NCBI RefSeq assembly: GCF_029504655.1
Contig: NZ_JAQFIL010000001.1
Span: 687,001-751,000 of the forward strand
Length of the DNA: 64,000 nt
DNA from: Catalinimonas alkaloidigena
Lineage (GTDB): Bacteria; Bacteroidota; Bacteroidia; Cytophagales; Cyclobacteriaceae
Reading direction: 5' to 3'
Both the position numbers and the translations under genes were made by a program. The notes below the pieces were generated by a model, which saw only the letters and a list, made by a program, of their open reading frames with translations, was not told the DNA's origin and did no database searches. Shown here piece by piece: positions 8,508 to 16,863 of this stretch. Every line of letters begins with the position of its first letter. The first letter of the stretch is position 1.

Positions 8508-9290
8508 TTATTTGTCGTTACGCTTAGCCATTTTCTTGATAAGTACCAATCCCAGCAGTCCAGCCCCTATGTAGATAGCTTTTTTGGAATCTATATCTCC
8601 AAACGCAGCCATCATAGGGTTTGAAGTAGGTCTACCTCCTTCCACTTCCAATTGGCTGTACTGCATCATCAGACTTAGGGTAGCCGAATCACCATTGCTT
8701 TGCTGGTATTGGGCAATGATATTTTGCAGCTCTGAATATTGAGATTGGGTAAGTACAAAGCCCTGTTCCTCAACTTGTTTAGCCAAATCTTTAAACTCAT
8801 TTAGATAATAGGTGGCCTGCATCCTTTGGCTATTTTCTTCCGGAGTTTCTGCTCGGGTTGCCCTTTGTCCTGACTGCCCGGTAGTGACTTGTCGGGGAGC
8901 ATTGGGATCATGTTCTACCCCACTTCTACCCGTAGTCTTGGTCACAGTACTCGTACTACTCCTGCTACCTCCGCTTGAAGAGGTGCTACCACTAGCAGCA
9001 TTTCTGCTGGAAGATGAACTACTGTTTGAACTTGTAGCAGGCGCAGAAGCAGTCCTATCCTGAGCCTGATTGACTACCTGTACCGCTCTGGAAGTAGCGT
9101 CTCTCAAACGGTCCAGAAAGGAAGTACTGGTAGCACTTGACCTGCTGGTAGAAGAACTTCCGGAACGAGAACTAGTACTGGAAGAAGTTCTGCTTGTGGA
9201 ACTACCAGCGGATCGGGCATTGGAATAGGAAGTGGACCGGGTGGCTCCCAGCTTATCCGGATTTTGATTGAACTCTAGCTGATCTATCAT
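8508..9290 (-). CDS. Ser/Thr-rich tail-anchored protein with IDQ motif
   Basis: A 260-aa protein starting MIDQLEFNQNPDKLGATRS. Residues about 20-130 are low-complexity Ser/Thr/Ala with scattered Arg, probably extended and disordered or glycosylated. A helical segment (YYLNEFKDLAKQVEEQGFVL) follows, then a C-terminal anchor (KKAIYIGAGLLGLVLIKKMA) with a Lys/Arg end. This resembles a stalk that displays or tethers something from a membrane. It shares the IDQ start with three other short proteins of this block. Confidence 0.7.
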   Translation of the reverse strand: MIDQLEFNQNPDKLGATRSTSYSNARSAGSSTSRTSSSTSSRSGSSSTSRSSATSTSFLDRLRDATSRAVQVVNQAQDRTASAPATSSNSSSSSSRNAASGSTSSSGGSRSSTSTVTKTTGRSGVEHDPNAPRQVTTGQSGQRATRAETPEENSQRMQATYYLNEFKDLAKQVEEQGFVLTQSQYSELQNIIAQYQQSNGDSATLSLMMQYSQLEVEGGRPTSNPMMAAFGDIDSKKAIYIGAGLLGLVLIKKMAKRNDK

Positions 9291-9361
9291 ATGTACAATA
9301 TTTACCTGGTTGTTGGTGGTTGCTCATGGTTGTAATGGGCCCATGGGCTAATCTTACATTA

Positions 9362-9658
9362 CTAACAAGCTAACTTTGTGTTATTCCAAGAGCTATTCAA
9401 TTCATAGTCTGCGATATCTTCCAGGCTTCGGGGAGAAAGGGAGTAGGTATTAAAAAAGGCGGAAACTATTTCAGAATCAAGCAGTTCGTATCTTTTTTGC
9501 TCAATACCTTGCACCCGGTTCATTTTTCTTTTCAGCGTGGCCTCACTAATTCCCAAACGGTCAGCTAACTCCTTTCTGCTTACAAATCTTCGCAAATATA
9601 TCCTCATCATGCTTTTATGGTTTTTGCTTTTTTTAAGAAATATAGAGAGCCCAAACAT
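9362..9658 (-). CDS. Small HTH DNA-binding protein
   Basis: A 98-aa protein with a compact helix-turn-helix (SRKELADRLGISEATLKRKM) of the excisionase/AraC-like plug type. It may start at Met17 or Met18 rather than at the first Met. It is divergent from the long structural operon beginning at 9785, with about 125 bp between them, so it is a plausible late-gene regulator. The specific family is not certain. Confidence 0.65.
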   Translation of the reverse strand: MFGLSIFLKKSKNHKSMMRIYLRRFVSRKELADRLGISEATLKRKMNRVQGIEQKRYELLDSEIVSAFFNTYSLSPRSLEDIADYELNSSWNNTKLAC

Positions 9659-9784
9659 TAAAAATTTGTCAAAATCCCCAAAAAGTCGACATGGTACAGC
9701 TTAGTGCTTCATAGTCGGTCAGGCAGTTGGATGAAAGCCGGAAAGCCCCCAGTTTTGGGACATAACAAGCCCAATACAGGTGCT

Positions 9785-10270
9785 ATGAACAAGTCAAATT
9801 TTGCATTATTATCGGCAGGTTTGGTTGCTGCCGGAGGTTACTACCTCTACCAACTCAAAGCAACCGGGGAGGCGCTGGAAACCGTCACTGATATCAAGCT
9901 CCATAGCCTTAGCATGGACCGTGCAGTGCTCAAAGCCCATGTGAAGCTGATCAATAAAGGCACAACTACGCTTAGAATAGAAAATCCCGATGTGGAAGTG
10001 TTTTATGTCCTTCCTAAAGGAAGCCAAAAATCAATATTAGTCACCAAACCAAAGGATCAAACCATAGTGGTAAAGCCTGGCGGAAGCAATGAGTTTGACT
10101 TGTATTTAGAGACCTTATCCAAAGCTGAGCTACTCTCTATTGTCGGGCAAAGCAAAGCTTTACAGCTGATCACCTCAGGCTTAACTTTCTTAATGAAGAC
10201 CAAAGCCAAAGTGAACTACTTCATTCCCATTGAGGAAGAAGAACCCATAGTGCTCAAATTATTCAAATAG
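9785..10270 (+). CDS. Membrane-anchored LEA14-like beta protein
   Basis: A 161-aa protein with an N-terminal membrane anchor (ALLSAGLVAAGGYYLYQL) and a beta-sandwich-like domain with the pattern LKAHVKLINKGTTTLRIENPDVEVFYV, typical of LEA type 2/water-stress domains. The start at 9785 is chosen because the anchor follows directly; a start at 9704 adds unrelated residues. It is the first gene of the rightward structural operon. Such domains are common in Bacteroidota membrane proteins; its role in a particle is inferred. Confidence 0.65.
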   Translation: MNKSNFALLSAGLVAAGGYYLYQLKATGEALETVTDIKLHSLSMDRAVLKAHVKLINKGTTTLRIENPDVEVFYVLPKGSQKSILVTKPKDQTIVVKPGGSNEFDLYLETLSKAELLSIVGQSKALQLITSGLTFLMKTKAKVNYFIPIEEEEPIVLKLFK

Positions 10271-10273
10271 GTT

Positions 10274-11089
10274 ATGCAATCAGCCAAAAGACAAATACTT
10301 CCAGGGGCCCAGTATGATATGTACTTTGCTAAGCCCAAAGGACTAAGGCAGATCATTGTCAAATCCGGAGGAAGTGTTGAGGAAACCGTAGCCCTTTGCA
10401 AAAAAGTAGTGGCAGAAACTTTATCTGAGACCAAAAAGATTGCCCCTCTCTTGAAAGGAGAAACTCGGGAGCAAACGGCTAAAAACATATGGGAGTTCAT
10501 TGTGACCTATATCCAGTATCAGTTGGATAACCGGGCAGAAGATGTAGGCTCAGTAGAAAGAGTGAGAACCCCAGCCCGTACCTGGCATGACCGAAAAATG
10601 GGAGCAGATTGTGAGGACTATTCTATCTTCATAAGTTCAGTATTAACCAATCTGGGGATTCCTCACTCTTTTAGGATTACCAAGTACAATGGTAAATCTC
10701 ACTGGCAGCATATTTATGTGGTGATTCCTTATGAATCTGAAAGAGGAAGTCGTGGATACATCACCTGTGATCCGGTGGTAGACTACCGCTTCAATTATGA
10801 AGTGCCTTACAGTCAGAAGCGGGATTATGAGATGCCTGTATCCGTGAGTAAGGCAGGTTTATCAGGAACATCCAGTAATGCTCTCTGCTGTGCTGGAGGT
10901 ATTGATGCCGCTGAATTTAGTGAGGAAAATCATCTGTCGGGCTTGCCAGCAGTGAGACTGCCTTTGTATCCTAAAAGAACACTTAGTGGGTTCAATGCAG
11001 GTATACTAAAAGCATACGCTACGCCTAAAAACATGGCGATTGCTGCAGGGGCAGGTATGCTGCTTTATATCTTTTTCAAAAGAAAATAA
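10274..11089 (+). CDS. Transglutaminase-like protein with C-terminal anchor and internal ID motif
   Basis: A 271-aa papain-like-fold protein with the transglutaminase-core triad Cys113 (GADCEDY), His146 (HWQHIYV) and Asp166 or Asp170 (TCDPVVDY). The core is followed by a linker containing GGIDAAEFSEENHLSGL (about 216-232), which repeats the ID-x-x-E-F motif seen elsewhere in the block. The C-terminus is a transmembrane anchor with a basic tail (NMAIAAGAGMLLYIFFKRK). It could be a peptidase for peptidoglycan or a maturation protease or crosslinker of a particle. It is 3 bp downstream of its neighbour, in the same operon. Confidence 0.75.
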   Translation: MQSAKRQILPGAQYDMYFAKPKGLRQIIVKSGGSVEETVALCKKVVAETLSETKKIAPLLKGETREQTAKNIWEFIVTYIQYQLDNRAEDVGSVERVRTPARTWHDRKMGADCEDYSIFISSVLTNLGIPHSFRITKYNGKSHWQHIYVVIPYESERGSRGYITCDPVVDYRFNYEVPYSQKRDYEMPVSVSKAGLSGTSSNALCCAGGIDAAEFSEENHLSGLPAVRLPLYPKRTLSGFNAGILKAYATPKNMAIAAGAGMLLYIFFKRK

Positions 11090-11098
11090 TCATTTAAT

Positions 11099-11623
11099 AT
11101 GAGCAATATAGATCAATTAGAGTTTGCTACCAGCTTTTCAGGTTTGTCAGGTTCATCCAAAGCTTCCCATGTGGCTGAATGGTGGAAAATCATTTACCCT
11201 CAGGGGAATTATGCTACTCCTGAATCCCTGGCAGATCGCACCAAGTCAAGTTTGGAATATGTAAGCAGACAAAAGCAGGCTGATCATCCCCTGTATAAAT
11301 ATGCCGGATTATTGGCTAAAGGGTGGAATACTGCAAGAGCAGCCATTGTCTCTGATATCAAAGCCAACTGGACTTATATCACCGGAAAATCAGGCAGTGC
11401 TCCTTTACCCAATGGAGGCAATGTACAAGCTACATCTGCCCCCAACATGAATAGTGCTCCCGTGAGTTCTACCAGTTCTACTACATCAGTGCCGGCAGTA
11501 CCTACCAGCACAGGAGTTTCCACTACTTCTGAAGTGGAAGGATTTAAGAAGTATCTCACGACTAAGAACATGATCATTGGTGGCGTGGCTACAGCAGCCA
11601 TTCTCTATTTCGTGCTTAAATAA
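11099..11623 (+). CDS. Tail-anchored protein with N-terminal IDQ motif
   Basis: A 174-aa protein beginning MSNIDQLEFATSFSGLSG. A helical region contains WWKIIYPQG, and a Ser/Thr/Pro-rich linker leads to a C-terminal anchor (NMIIGGVATAAILYFVLK). It is the third protein in the block with ID-Q-x-E-F near the start and a Gly/Ala-rich C-terminal membrane segment. No enzymatic motif is visible. It is probably a structural membrane protein of the particle (inference). Confidence 0.65.
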   Translation: MSNIDQLEFATSFSGLSGSSKASHVAEWWKIIYPQGNYATPESLADRTKSSLEYVSRQKQADHPLYKYAGLLAKGWNTARAAIVSDIKANWTYITGKSGSAPLPNGGNVQATSAPNMNSAPVSSTSSTTSVPAVPTSTGVSTTSEVEGFKKYLTTKNMIIGGVATAAILYFVLK

Positions 11624-11629
11624 TTATTC

Positions 11630-11962
11630 ATGAATATTGATAGTAAAGAATTTCAATCCTTAGGGAGAGTAGCCAGATCTTCAGCGGACATTATCTCTGA
11701 CATTGATGCTGATATTGATGCCTGGGCGAATAGCGAGTCAGCTGCTTCTAGCAATACCAAAAGTGGTGGGAATTGGTTGGATACCGTTACCAAAGCCACC
11801 ACCACTGCAGCTGATCTGTTTAGCAAGTACACCCAATCCAAAACGCCTACGGTAACCCAAAATCAGGTATCAAGTTCTGCTACCCCCTCATGGTTGCTGC
11901 CGGTGGGGCTGGGAGCAGCAGGCCTGATTCTATTGATCGCTTTTGACAGCAAGAAAAACTAA
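11630..11962 (+). CDS. Small tail-anchored protein with IDS motif
   Basis: A 110-aa protein beginning MNIDSKEFQSLGRVARSS, a variant of the shared ID-x-x-E-F-x(2)-LG start. A polar middle leads to a C-terminal hydrophobic segment (SWLLPVGLGAAGLILLIAF) and a DSKKN tail. It is 6 bp after the previous gene and 2 bp before the next. No known family. Confidence 0.65.
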   Translation: MNIDSKEFQSLGRVARSSADIISDIDADIDAWANSESAASSNTKSGGNWLDTVTKATTTAADLFSKYTQSKTPTVTQNQVSSSATPSWLLPVGLGAAGLILLIAFDSKKN

Positions 11963-11964
11963 TC

Positions 11965-12828
11965 ATGCAAATACAACTATTATCAGGAGTAGCTGAGTCT
12001 AAAGGATTACGAGAATACAGCACCACTGCTGTAAACGCTGATCCTAATCAGCTCAAAAGATTAGGAGTGCTTATCGGGCTCAAAATAGATTGGAATAAAA
12101 CTGCCGATATGTTGCGGTGGGGTTATCTCAAAACGGAGAGCTTAAGAGGTAGAGGGCTTAATGATAGACAAATCATGAGTCTTAAAAGCAAGCTTAACCG
12201 TGCGGAAGCAGAATATACCAAGCTGGGAGGCAACCGTAAAGACTTTGCCAAAGCCATTGTAGAAGGTTTTGGTAATCGAGACTATGCCGTAAGGGTTGAT
12301 TATGATGCCCTCGGAGAAATCTCTATTAGAGCTGAAGAAAGAATACTGCTTACTTCCCCTGCGCAACTGATTGCTGATCTTAAAGCAGGTGTTTCAACTA
12401 CTGGGTTAGGCAATCCTGAAAGTAATGCTAATGCGGATGCTTTTGCCAAAGCTGGTAGTACACTTTCCAAGATTTCAGAGATTGCCTCAGGGGTTTCAAG
12501 TATTACGGGGTCTCTTGCTACCATCACGCAGAAAGAGGATAAGGTCAATGCCAGCATTGATGAACCAGCTACTACACAACAAGCAGGCATGGGGTCATGG
12601 ATAGATACCCACCGAAAGAAACTGCTGGCAGGAGGAGCATTACTATTTGCCGGTCTTTTCATTACTCAAATGAAGCATGCCGATGGTGATCCGGGAAGCA
12701 ACTCTCGTTCAAGAAGCAGAAAGTCTGGTGCTAAGAAAACTACAAAGCCTAAAAAAAGGCCTGTGAGCAGGAAACGACCAGCTAAGAAAAAGTCTACTTC
12801 ATCTTTAGGCATAATACCACTTCAATAA
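11965..12828 (+). CDS. Membrane protein with basic C-terminal tail
   Basis: A 287-aa protein with a soluble N-terminal half, then a Ser/Ala-rich stretch and one transmembrane segment at about 219-236 (KLLAGGALLFAGLFITQM). A strongly basic Ser/Lys/Arg tail of about 45 residues ends it (SRSRSRKSGAKKTTKPKKRP...). A basic tail behind a membrane segment could contact packaged DNA inside a membrane vesicle. It lacks the N-terminal ID motif of its neighbours. No family recognised. Confidence 0.65.
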   Translation: MQIQLLSGVAESKGLREYSTTAVNADPNQLKRLGVLIGLKIDWNKTADMLRWGYLKTESLRGRGLNDRQIMSLKSKLNRAEAEYTKLGGNRKDFAKAIVEGFGNRDYAVRVDYDALGEISIRAEERILLTSPAQLIADLKAGVSTTGLGNPESNANADAFAKAGSTLSKISEIASGVSSITGSLATITQKEDKVNASIDEPATTQQAGMGSWIDTHRKKLLAGGALLFAGLFITQMKHADGDPGSNSRSRSRKSGAKKTTKPKKRPVSRKRPAKKKSTSSLGIIPLQ

Positions 12829-12864
12829 TTCACTCAATCAAATATCTAAATCAATTCATTTCCA

Positions 12865-13524
12865 ATGAGAAAAAAGAGAAATACTGCTGCTGTAGCTACC
12901 AGAGGTGCTAAGAAAATAGGCAGCCGTTTGGGCAATACCGCTCTTCTGTTGCTGCCGGCAATTGCGGGTGGTGCTGTAGGTGCAGGTATCGGACGTAACA
13001 GCTTTTTAGCTGGATTCGCTTTGCTGGCTTCAGCCAATCATTTTAAATGGCCGGAGTGGACCAAAACCATGGCCGTAGGTATGGCAGTCAATGGTGTGGC
13101 AACCACCAAACCGGTTACAGAGTCACAAAAAGTAGCCGAAGTCACTACTGATAGCGCTACTGTGTCAGGTTTCCTTCCCTCAGGTCTGATAGAGGACAAC
13201 TTCAAAGAACGGGGAGAGCAGTACTTGAAAAACATCATGCTCAATGCCTACATAGACAAAATCCCTATGGTCAATAAAATGGTTGGCCTTGCCGGTATTG
13301 AGTCAGAAAGCATGTTTGCTCCTAACAAATCGGCAAAGATCAATCTGAAACCTCATCAGCGACAGGAACTCAATCGCCTGATTGCAGAAATGAGCAGTGT
13401 ATCAGGAATTGATCAGACTGAATTTGCCGATCGTACTACTGAGCTCAGCAGTATGGGAAGCATTGATCAGTATGCTTTTGAAGAATCATCGGTAAGAGCC
13501 TTTGATCGCAGAAGAGCCTCATAA
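12865..13524 (+). CDS. Membrane protein with two C-terminal IDQ motifs
   Basis: A 219-aa protein with a basic N-terminus and one or two hydrophobic segments (NTALLLLPAIAGGAVGAGIG; FLAGFALLASANHF). A soluble helical region follows. Near the C-terminus are two copies of the shared motif, GIDQTEF and SIDQYAF (about 186-208). Here the motif is at the opposite end from the tail-anchored proteins, and so is the membrane segment. This suggests the motif acts as an interaction or processing site rather than as a start-region signal. The gene precedes the candidate capsid gene. Confidence 0.65.
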   Translation: MRKKRNTAAVATRGAKKIGSRLGNTALLLLPAIAGGAVGAGIGRNSFLAGFALLASANHFKWPEWTKTMAVGMAVNGVATTKPVTESQKVAEVTTDSATVSGFLPSGLIEDNFKERGEQYLKNIMLNAYIDKIPMVNKMVGLAGIESESMFAPNKSAKINLKPHQRQELNRLIAEMSSVSGIDQTEFADRTTELSSMGSIDQYAFEESSVRAFDRRRAS

Positions 13525-13581
13525 GGAATACCACAATAACTCAATCAATAATCAATTAACATCTAAATCAGAATCAAAAAA

Positions 13582-14175
13582 ATGGGATTGCTAACTCAAA
13601 TTAAAACCTCTCGTGAGCACTTCATTGAGCAAGCGAAAGCTTCACAAAACCCCGACATTAGAAAAATTGCTGAGGCGGTGGCTGCTGGCCGTTCCCGACT
13701 GGCTGACTTTGCTGCATACGCTATTGTAGATGGCAGTACTAAAACCATGATCCGCTTCTTTGAATCTCAGGACAAAGAAGAGATCGGTATCAAAAACATT
13801 GCTACCGCACGCCTGGAAAAAGGCGAAGTCTTTATGGCTACTTCTATTGCCATTCTTGCCAAGACAAGTGTAGAGGCTACTTATGATGAGGAAGCCATGT
13901 CCAAACTCAAATTCGGTATGGTAGATGATATTCCCGGACTTGCCAATGGAGAATGGGAGTTTGAAGTGAACAACTCCATCATTGTTCCCAAATCTTCCAT
14001 GCAGATGTTTGTGACTACTGGCTTTAATGTTCCGCTGGGAATTTGTCCTCTGACCAATCCTAAGATCCTGGAGGATAACGTTCCATTGTCATTGACCATT
14101 GAAACCAAAATTGCGCTTCCGGCAAAAACTGCTTTGAAAGCGATTCTTTACGGAACAGTCGCAGTACCTGCTTAA
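13582..14175 (+). CDS. Candidate major capsid protein (beta-rich)
   Basis: A 197-aa protein with a helical N-terminal third followed by a predicted beta-sandwich with alternating hydrophobics (GEWEFEVNNSIIVPKSSMQM, VPLSLTIETKIALPAKTALK). It has no signal peptide, membrane segment or enzyme motif. It is followed by a strong terminator, and its codons look well balanced, both consistent with high expression. The length would suit a single-jelly-roll capsid protein like those of sphaerolipo- or matshushitavirus particles. That assignment rests only on size, beta pattern and position, and could be wrong. Confidence 0.5.
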   Translation: MGLLTQIKTSREHFIEQAKASQNPDIRKIAEAVAAGRSRLADFAAYAIVDGSTKTMIRFFESQDKEEIGIKNIATARLEKGEVFMATSIAILAKTSVEATYDEEAMSKLKFGMVDDIPGLANGEWEFEVNNSIIVPKSSMQMFVTTGFNVPLGICPLTNPKILEDNVPLSLTIETKIALPAKTALKAILYGTVAVPA

Positions 14176-14181
14176 TACTCT

Positions 14182-14216
14182 GGTAAAAAGACGGATACAT
14201 ACCCCGTCTTTTTACC
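14182..14216 (+). terminator. Terminator after the candidate capsid gene
   Basis: GGTAAAAAGACGG (14182-14194) pairs perfectly with CCGTCTTTTTACC (14204-14216) around a 9-base loop. It lies 7 bp past the stop codon at 14175. A strong hairpin inside an otherwise continuous operon suggests partial termination that raises the relative dose of the upstream gene. Confidence 0.72.
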
Positions 14217-14233
14217 CTATTATTTATTCAATC

Positions 14234-14644
14234 ATGCAACAAGAGCAATTAGAAAACTATAAAGTAGCCTATAAGACCTTCAAGTTTGAAGCTGTAGAAG
14301 ATGGCCTTGCCAGAGGAACCAATTTTGAACTGGATAAAAACACGGTCTTTGTTACAGGCTTTCAGTTGGGTTCAGACAACAAAAGTAAGCTGAACTTCAG
14401 AGGATCATTGGGCCTGCGCATTGGAGGAGATACGCTACTAGAAAATGGTACACCCTGTCAGCTGTTTGTCTCTTCAGTAGGCGTACCGGTAGAAAAGCGT
14501 TTCTTCCCGCTAGGTGAAGTAAAGCCAGGCAACTACAAGGTGGAGCTCAACTTCCAGGATGAAGACAATGCCATTGCTCCCTTTGAAGCTGGGTATACCG
14601 TCTATATTACTTTTGCTTATTTACTTCCTAAAGAAAATCTCTAA
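14234..14644 (+). CDS. Small beta-rich structural candidate
   Basis: A 136-aa acidic protein made almost entirely of predicted strands (LRIGGDTLL, CQLFVSS, KVELNFQDED, YTVYITFAYLL). No membrane segment or catalytic motif. The order of strands would fit a compact jelly-roll or similar sandwich, so a second capsid, penton or spike-base protein is possible. It follows the terminator after the 197-aa candidate capsid gene. Function inferred only. Confidence 0.55.
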   Translation: MQQEQLENYKVAYKTFKFEAVEDGLARGTNFELDKNTVFVTGFQLGSDNKSKLNFRGSLGLRIGGDTLLENGTPCQLFVSSVGVPVEKRFFPLGEVKPGNYKVELNFQDEDNAIAPFEAGYTVYITFAYLLPKENL

Positions 14645-14656
14645 AGAAAAGCTGTA

Positions 14657-15160
14657 ATGCTGAGACACAAAGTGCTGCATAGAACCTTAGCAGGAGGTAA
14701 AGAAAAAGAAACCAAAAGAAGGTTGCTTGCCAAACGTATCCGGATAGAAAGCAAAGGGGCTTACAAAGTAGCTACTATGGATATTGATGGCTGCAAAGTA
14801 GTGGGAGCCTACATTGTACCCATGGTGTATGTAGATCAGCCGATCAAGACTTTCAGAAGATTCTACGGCATAGGTGCAGCAGGACAAAACTCAGCATCAT
14901 TTATAAACTCGCTCAACCGTGAACTGATCCAGAGCAAGATAGGTCAGGTATCCGTAAGTGCAGGATTGAATGAGCATATCTATATCGCTCAACCGGTAGA
15001 GGCTGGTTTACCGCTGCTTTCCTATGGGGGTCTATCCGGTGGGTTTAAATCACCCATCATCGTAACAGTGACTGATCCTCAAACAGGATCTGCTATGGAT
15101 TACTATCTCTTTGAAAGTGTAAATGATAATCTGGGACAAACGACTATTGAAATAGAATAA
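14657..15160 (+). CDS. Beta-rich structural candidate
   Basis: A 167-aa protein with a basic N-terminal 30 residues (RHKVLHRTLAGGKEKETKRR) and a beta-rich remainder (YKVATMDIDGCKVVGAYIVP, SPIIVTVTDP). It is followed by two more small beta proteins. The basic arm plus beta domain is an arrangement often seen in capsid proteins, but no homology is recognised. Confidence 0.52.
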   Translation: MLRHKVLHRTLAGGKEKETKRRLLAKRIRIESKGAYKVATMDIDGCKVVGAYIVPMVYVDQPIKTFRRFYGIGAAGQNSASFINSLNRELIQSKIGQVSVSAGLNEHIYIAQPVEAGLPLLSYGGLSGGFKSPIIVTVTDPQTGSAMDYYLFESVNDNLGQTTIEIE

Positions 15161-15189
15161 GGAAATAGAATAAGTTGAAATAGCATAAC

Positions 15190-15501
15190 ATGATACCCTT
15201 CTTAGGAGAACTATCGCTTCAGTCCAGAGACACATCAGACCTCTTTTACCAACACCAGGTGGAAGCAGCTTTCATTACTTATGAAGTAGAAGGTGATCAG
15301 TTGATAGATACCCCACATATCAACGGTTTTGATGCGGATACCGAATTGGACTATCCACTTGTTGAAAGCCTTCCCGATCTGGAAATGATACCGGTGGAAC
15401 TGGAAGCAGGGAACCAGGAAGTAAAAATCATGTACCGGGATGCTGAACAATTTGGATCTCAATATGAAGTCATTGTCTACCTACTGATTGAAGAAGAATA
15501 A
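15190..15501 (+). CDS. Small acidic beta protein
   Basis: A 103-aa very acidic protein (MIPFLGELSLQSRDTSDLF...), strand-rich to its end (YEVIVYLLIEEE). It overlaps nothing, and the next gene begins 2 bp after its stop. Its closing strand motif resembles the end of the 136-aa protein at 14234 (VYITFAYLLPKE), hinting at related folds. No family recognised. Confidence 0.52.
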   Translation: MIPFLGELSLQSRDTSDLFYQHQVEAAFITYEVEGDQLIDTPHINGFDADTELDYPLVESLPDLEMIPVELEAGNQEVKIMYRDAEQFGSQYEVIVYLLIEEE

Positions 15502-15503
15502 GA

Positions 15504-15821
15504 ATGGATGCTACACTACTCAAAGAACTTATTGCGCAGCGGATTGCTGAAAAGGGCTACTCTGTCCAAAAGAGCCAGATTGTATACCGGGATATTGCTC
15601 TACCTGCTAAAGCAAGCAAAGAATTTAGAGCTTACAACCAATTATGGATACTCATTGATGATGTAGCAGGAATCAAAATAGAAAGCAGCTACGGCATGTA
15701 TAACCTTTCCAACATTGTAGCTGATGAACAGCAGCACGAACACAGCGACCAGATCACGATTGAAAACCTAACAAGCCAAGCGGTACAGATCAAGATGTAT
15801 CAGATAATTCTAAAAAAATAA
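15504..15821 (+). CDS. Small beta protein
   Basis: A 105-aa protein with a short N-terminal helix and then strands (QLWILIDDVAGIKIES, ITIENLTSQAVQIKMYQIIL). It ends in the same kind of terminal hydrophobic strand plus charged tail as the protein at 15190. Fourth of four consecutive small beta-rich genes after the candidate capsid gene. Role unknown. Confidence 0.52.
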   Translation: MDATLLKELIAQRIAEKGYSVQKSQIVYRDIALPAKASKEFRAYNQLWILIDDVAGIKIESSYGMYNLSNIVADEQQHEHSDQITIENLTSQAVQIKMYQIILKK

Positions 15822-15838
15822 CTCAACACTATTAACCC

Positions 15839-16816
15839 ATGACTACCCAGGAAAACCATACCCTTCAAAAATATTCGCATGTGGTAGAGGACATCATGAA
15901 CAACCGCTCTACCTCCCAGATGCTGAGAAAAAACTACCTCATAGACAATGGGGTGGAAAAAGTAGCCGAAGATACCATTTATGGATTGCGCCAGATGGTA
16001 GCGAAAAAGAAGGCTGAATTAAGACGTAAAGGTCTAAATGGGATTGATGCCCAAGATATCACTGCTCCTAATTCAGAGGTAGTAGGAAGCCTATCAATGA
16101 CTAATGCTGGTGGCTACAAGCCTCAGCAACCGATGACCACCTCTTCTACTGGACCAGCATATGCTGATGAAAGACCTGCTCCCAATTACATGCAGGCACC
16201 TGTCTCGGATATGCAGGCCCACGTACAAAATGCTGAGCTAAGAGCTGAAATCCGTTTTTTAAAGCATCAACTTTCAAGTACTGAAAAAGAGCTTGGCAAA
16301 CTCCAAAATGAAGGTCTGGGCAATACCAACCTCAATACCGAGCATATCTTTTTAAAAAGGGACTTCTCAGACCTGCAAAAGCAATATGATGAGGCCAAAA
16401 AGAAGCTGGAAAGCTTAGAACCAGAGTATGAAGATCTCAAAGAAGATGCTAAAACATGGGCCAAGCTGGAAAAAGCAGCTACGCTTATTACTTCTCAGCC
16501 ACAGATGTTCATCTCGGTCTTATCGGCTATCAATCCGGTAGCAGGTAGAAATGCAGCCAGTGCTTTGGCAGGCATGTCGGGAGAGCAGCAGCAGTTGCCG
16601 GCAGGATCACAGACTGCCATGCAGATCGCCCAGGCCATAGACCAGGCTTTCAACCAGGATGAGCAACGACAGCTGGCCCAAATCATCAATCATTGCGCAA
16701 GCCGCAAAGAACTTGTCACTGAGCTTGCCTATATGTTGCAACGCCGATTAGAAGAGATTGCCGCCAAAGCAGAAAAGCTTACTGCTGAAGGCTCCGAAAA
16801 CGCTGAAATGATATAG
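15839..16816 (+). CDS. Coiled-coil protein, possible scaffold or core protein
   Basis: A 325-aa soluble, acidic protein. A helical N-terminus (TLQKYSHVVEDIMNNRSTSQ) leads to a Pro/Ser/Thr linker at about 85-120. A long coiled coil (about 125-205: RAEIRFLKHQLSSTEKELGK...) precedes an Ala/Gln-rich helical C-terminus. The early segment GIDAQDI weakly echoes the shared ID motif. No signal peptide, membrane segment or enzyme motif. A scaffolding or internal virion role fits its place but is inferred. Confidence 0.6.
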   Translation: MTTQENHTLQKYSHVVEDIMNNRSTSQMLRKNYLIDNGVEKVAEDTIYGLRQMVAKKKAELRRKGLNGIDAQDITAPNSEVVGSLSMTNAGGYKPQQPMTTSSTGPAYADERPAPNYMQAPVSDMQAHVQNAELRAEIRFLKHQLSSTEKELGKLQNEGLGNTNLNTEHIFLKRDFSDLQKQYDEAKKKLESLEPEYEDLKEDAKTWAKLEKAATLITSQPQMFISVLSAINPVAGRNAASALAGMSGEQQQLPAGSQTAMQIAQAIDQAFNQDEQRQLAQIINHCASRKELVTELAYMLQRRLEEIAAKAEKLTAEGSENAEMI

Positions 16817-16818
16817 AT

Positions 16819-16863
16819 CCCGGCTGCTCCACAGCGGAACAAGCCACTGTGGAGCAGCCCGGG
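16819..16863 (+). terminator. Strong hairpin between operon genes
   Basis: The arms at 16819-16834 (CCCGGCTGCTCCACAG) and 16847-16863 pair over 16 bp with one bulged base. The stem ends exactly before the ATG at 16864 and lacks a T-run. It may be an attenuator, an RNA processing site or a block on translation of the next gene rather than a classic terminator. Confidence 0.5.

Noticed and set aside
8812..9063. Plus-strand frame rich in Leu/Val opposite 8508-9290
   Set aside because: It is the mirror of a Ser/Thr-rich low-complexity coding region on the minus strand. No start context or domain supports it.
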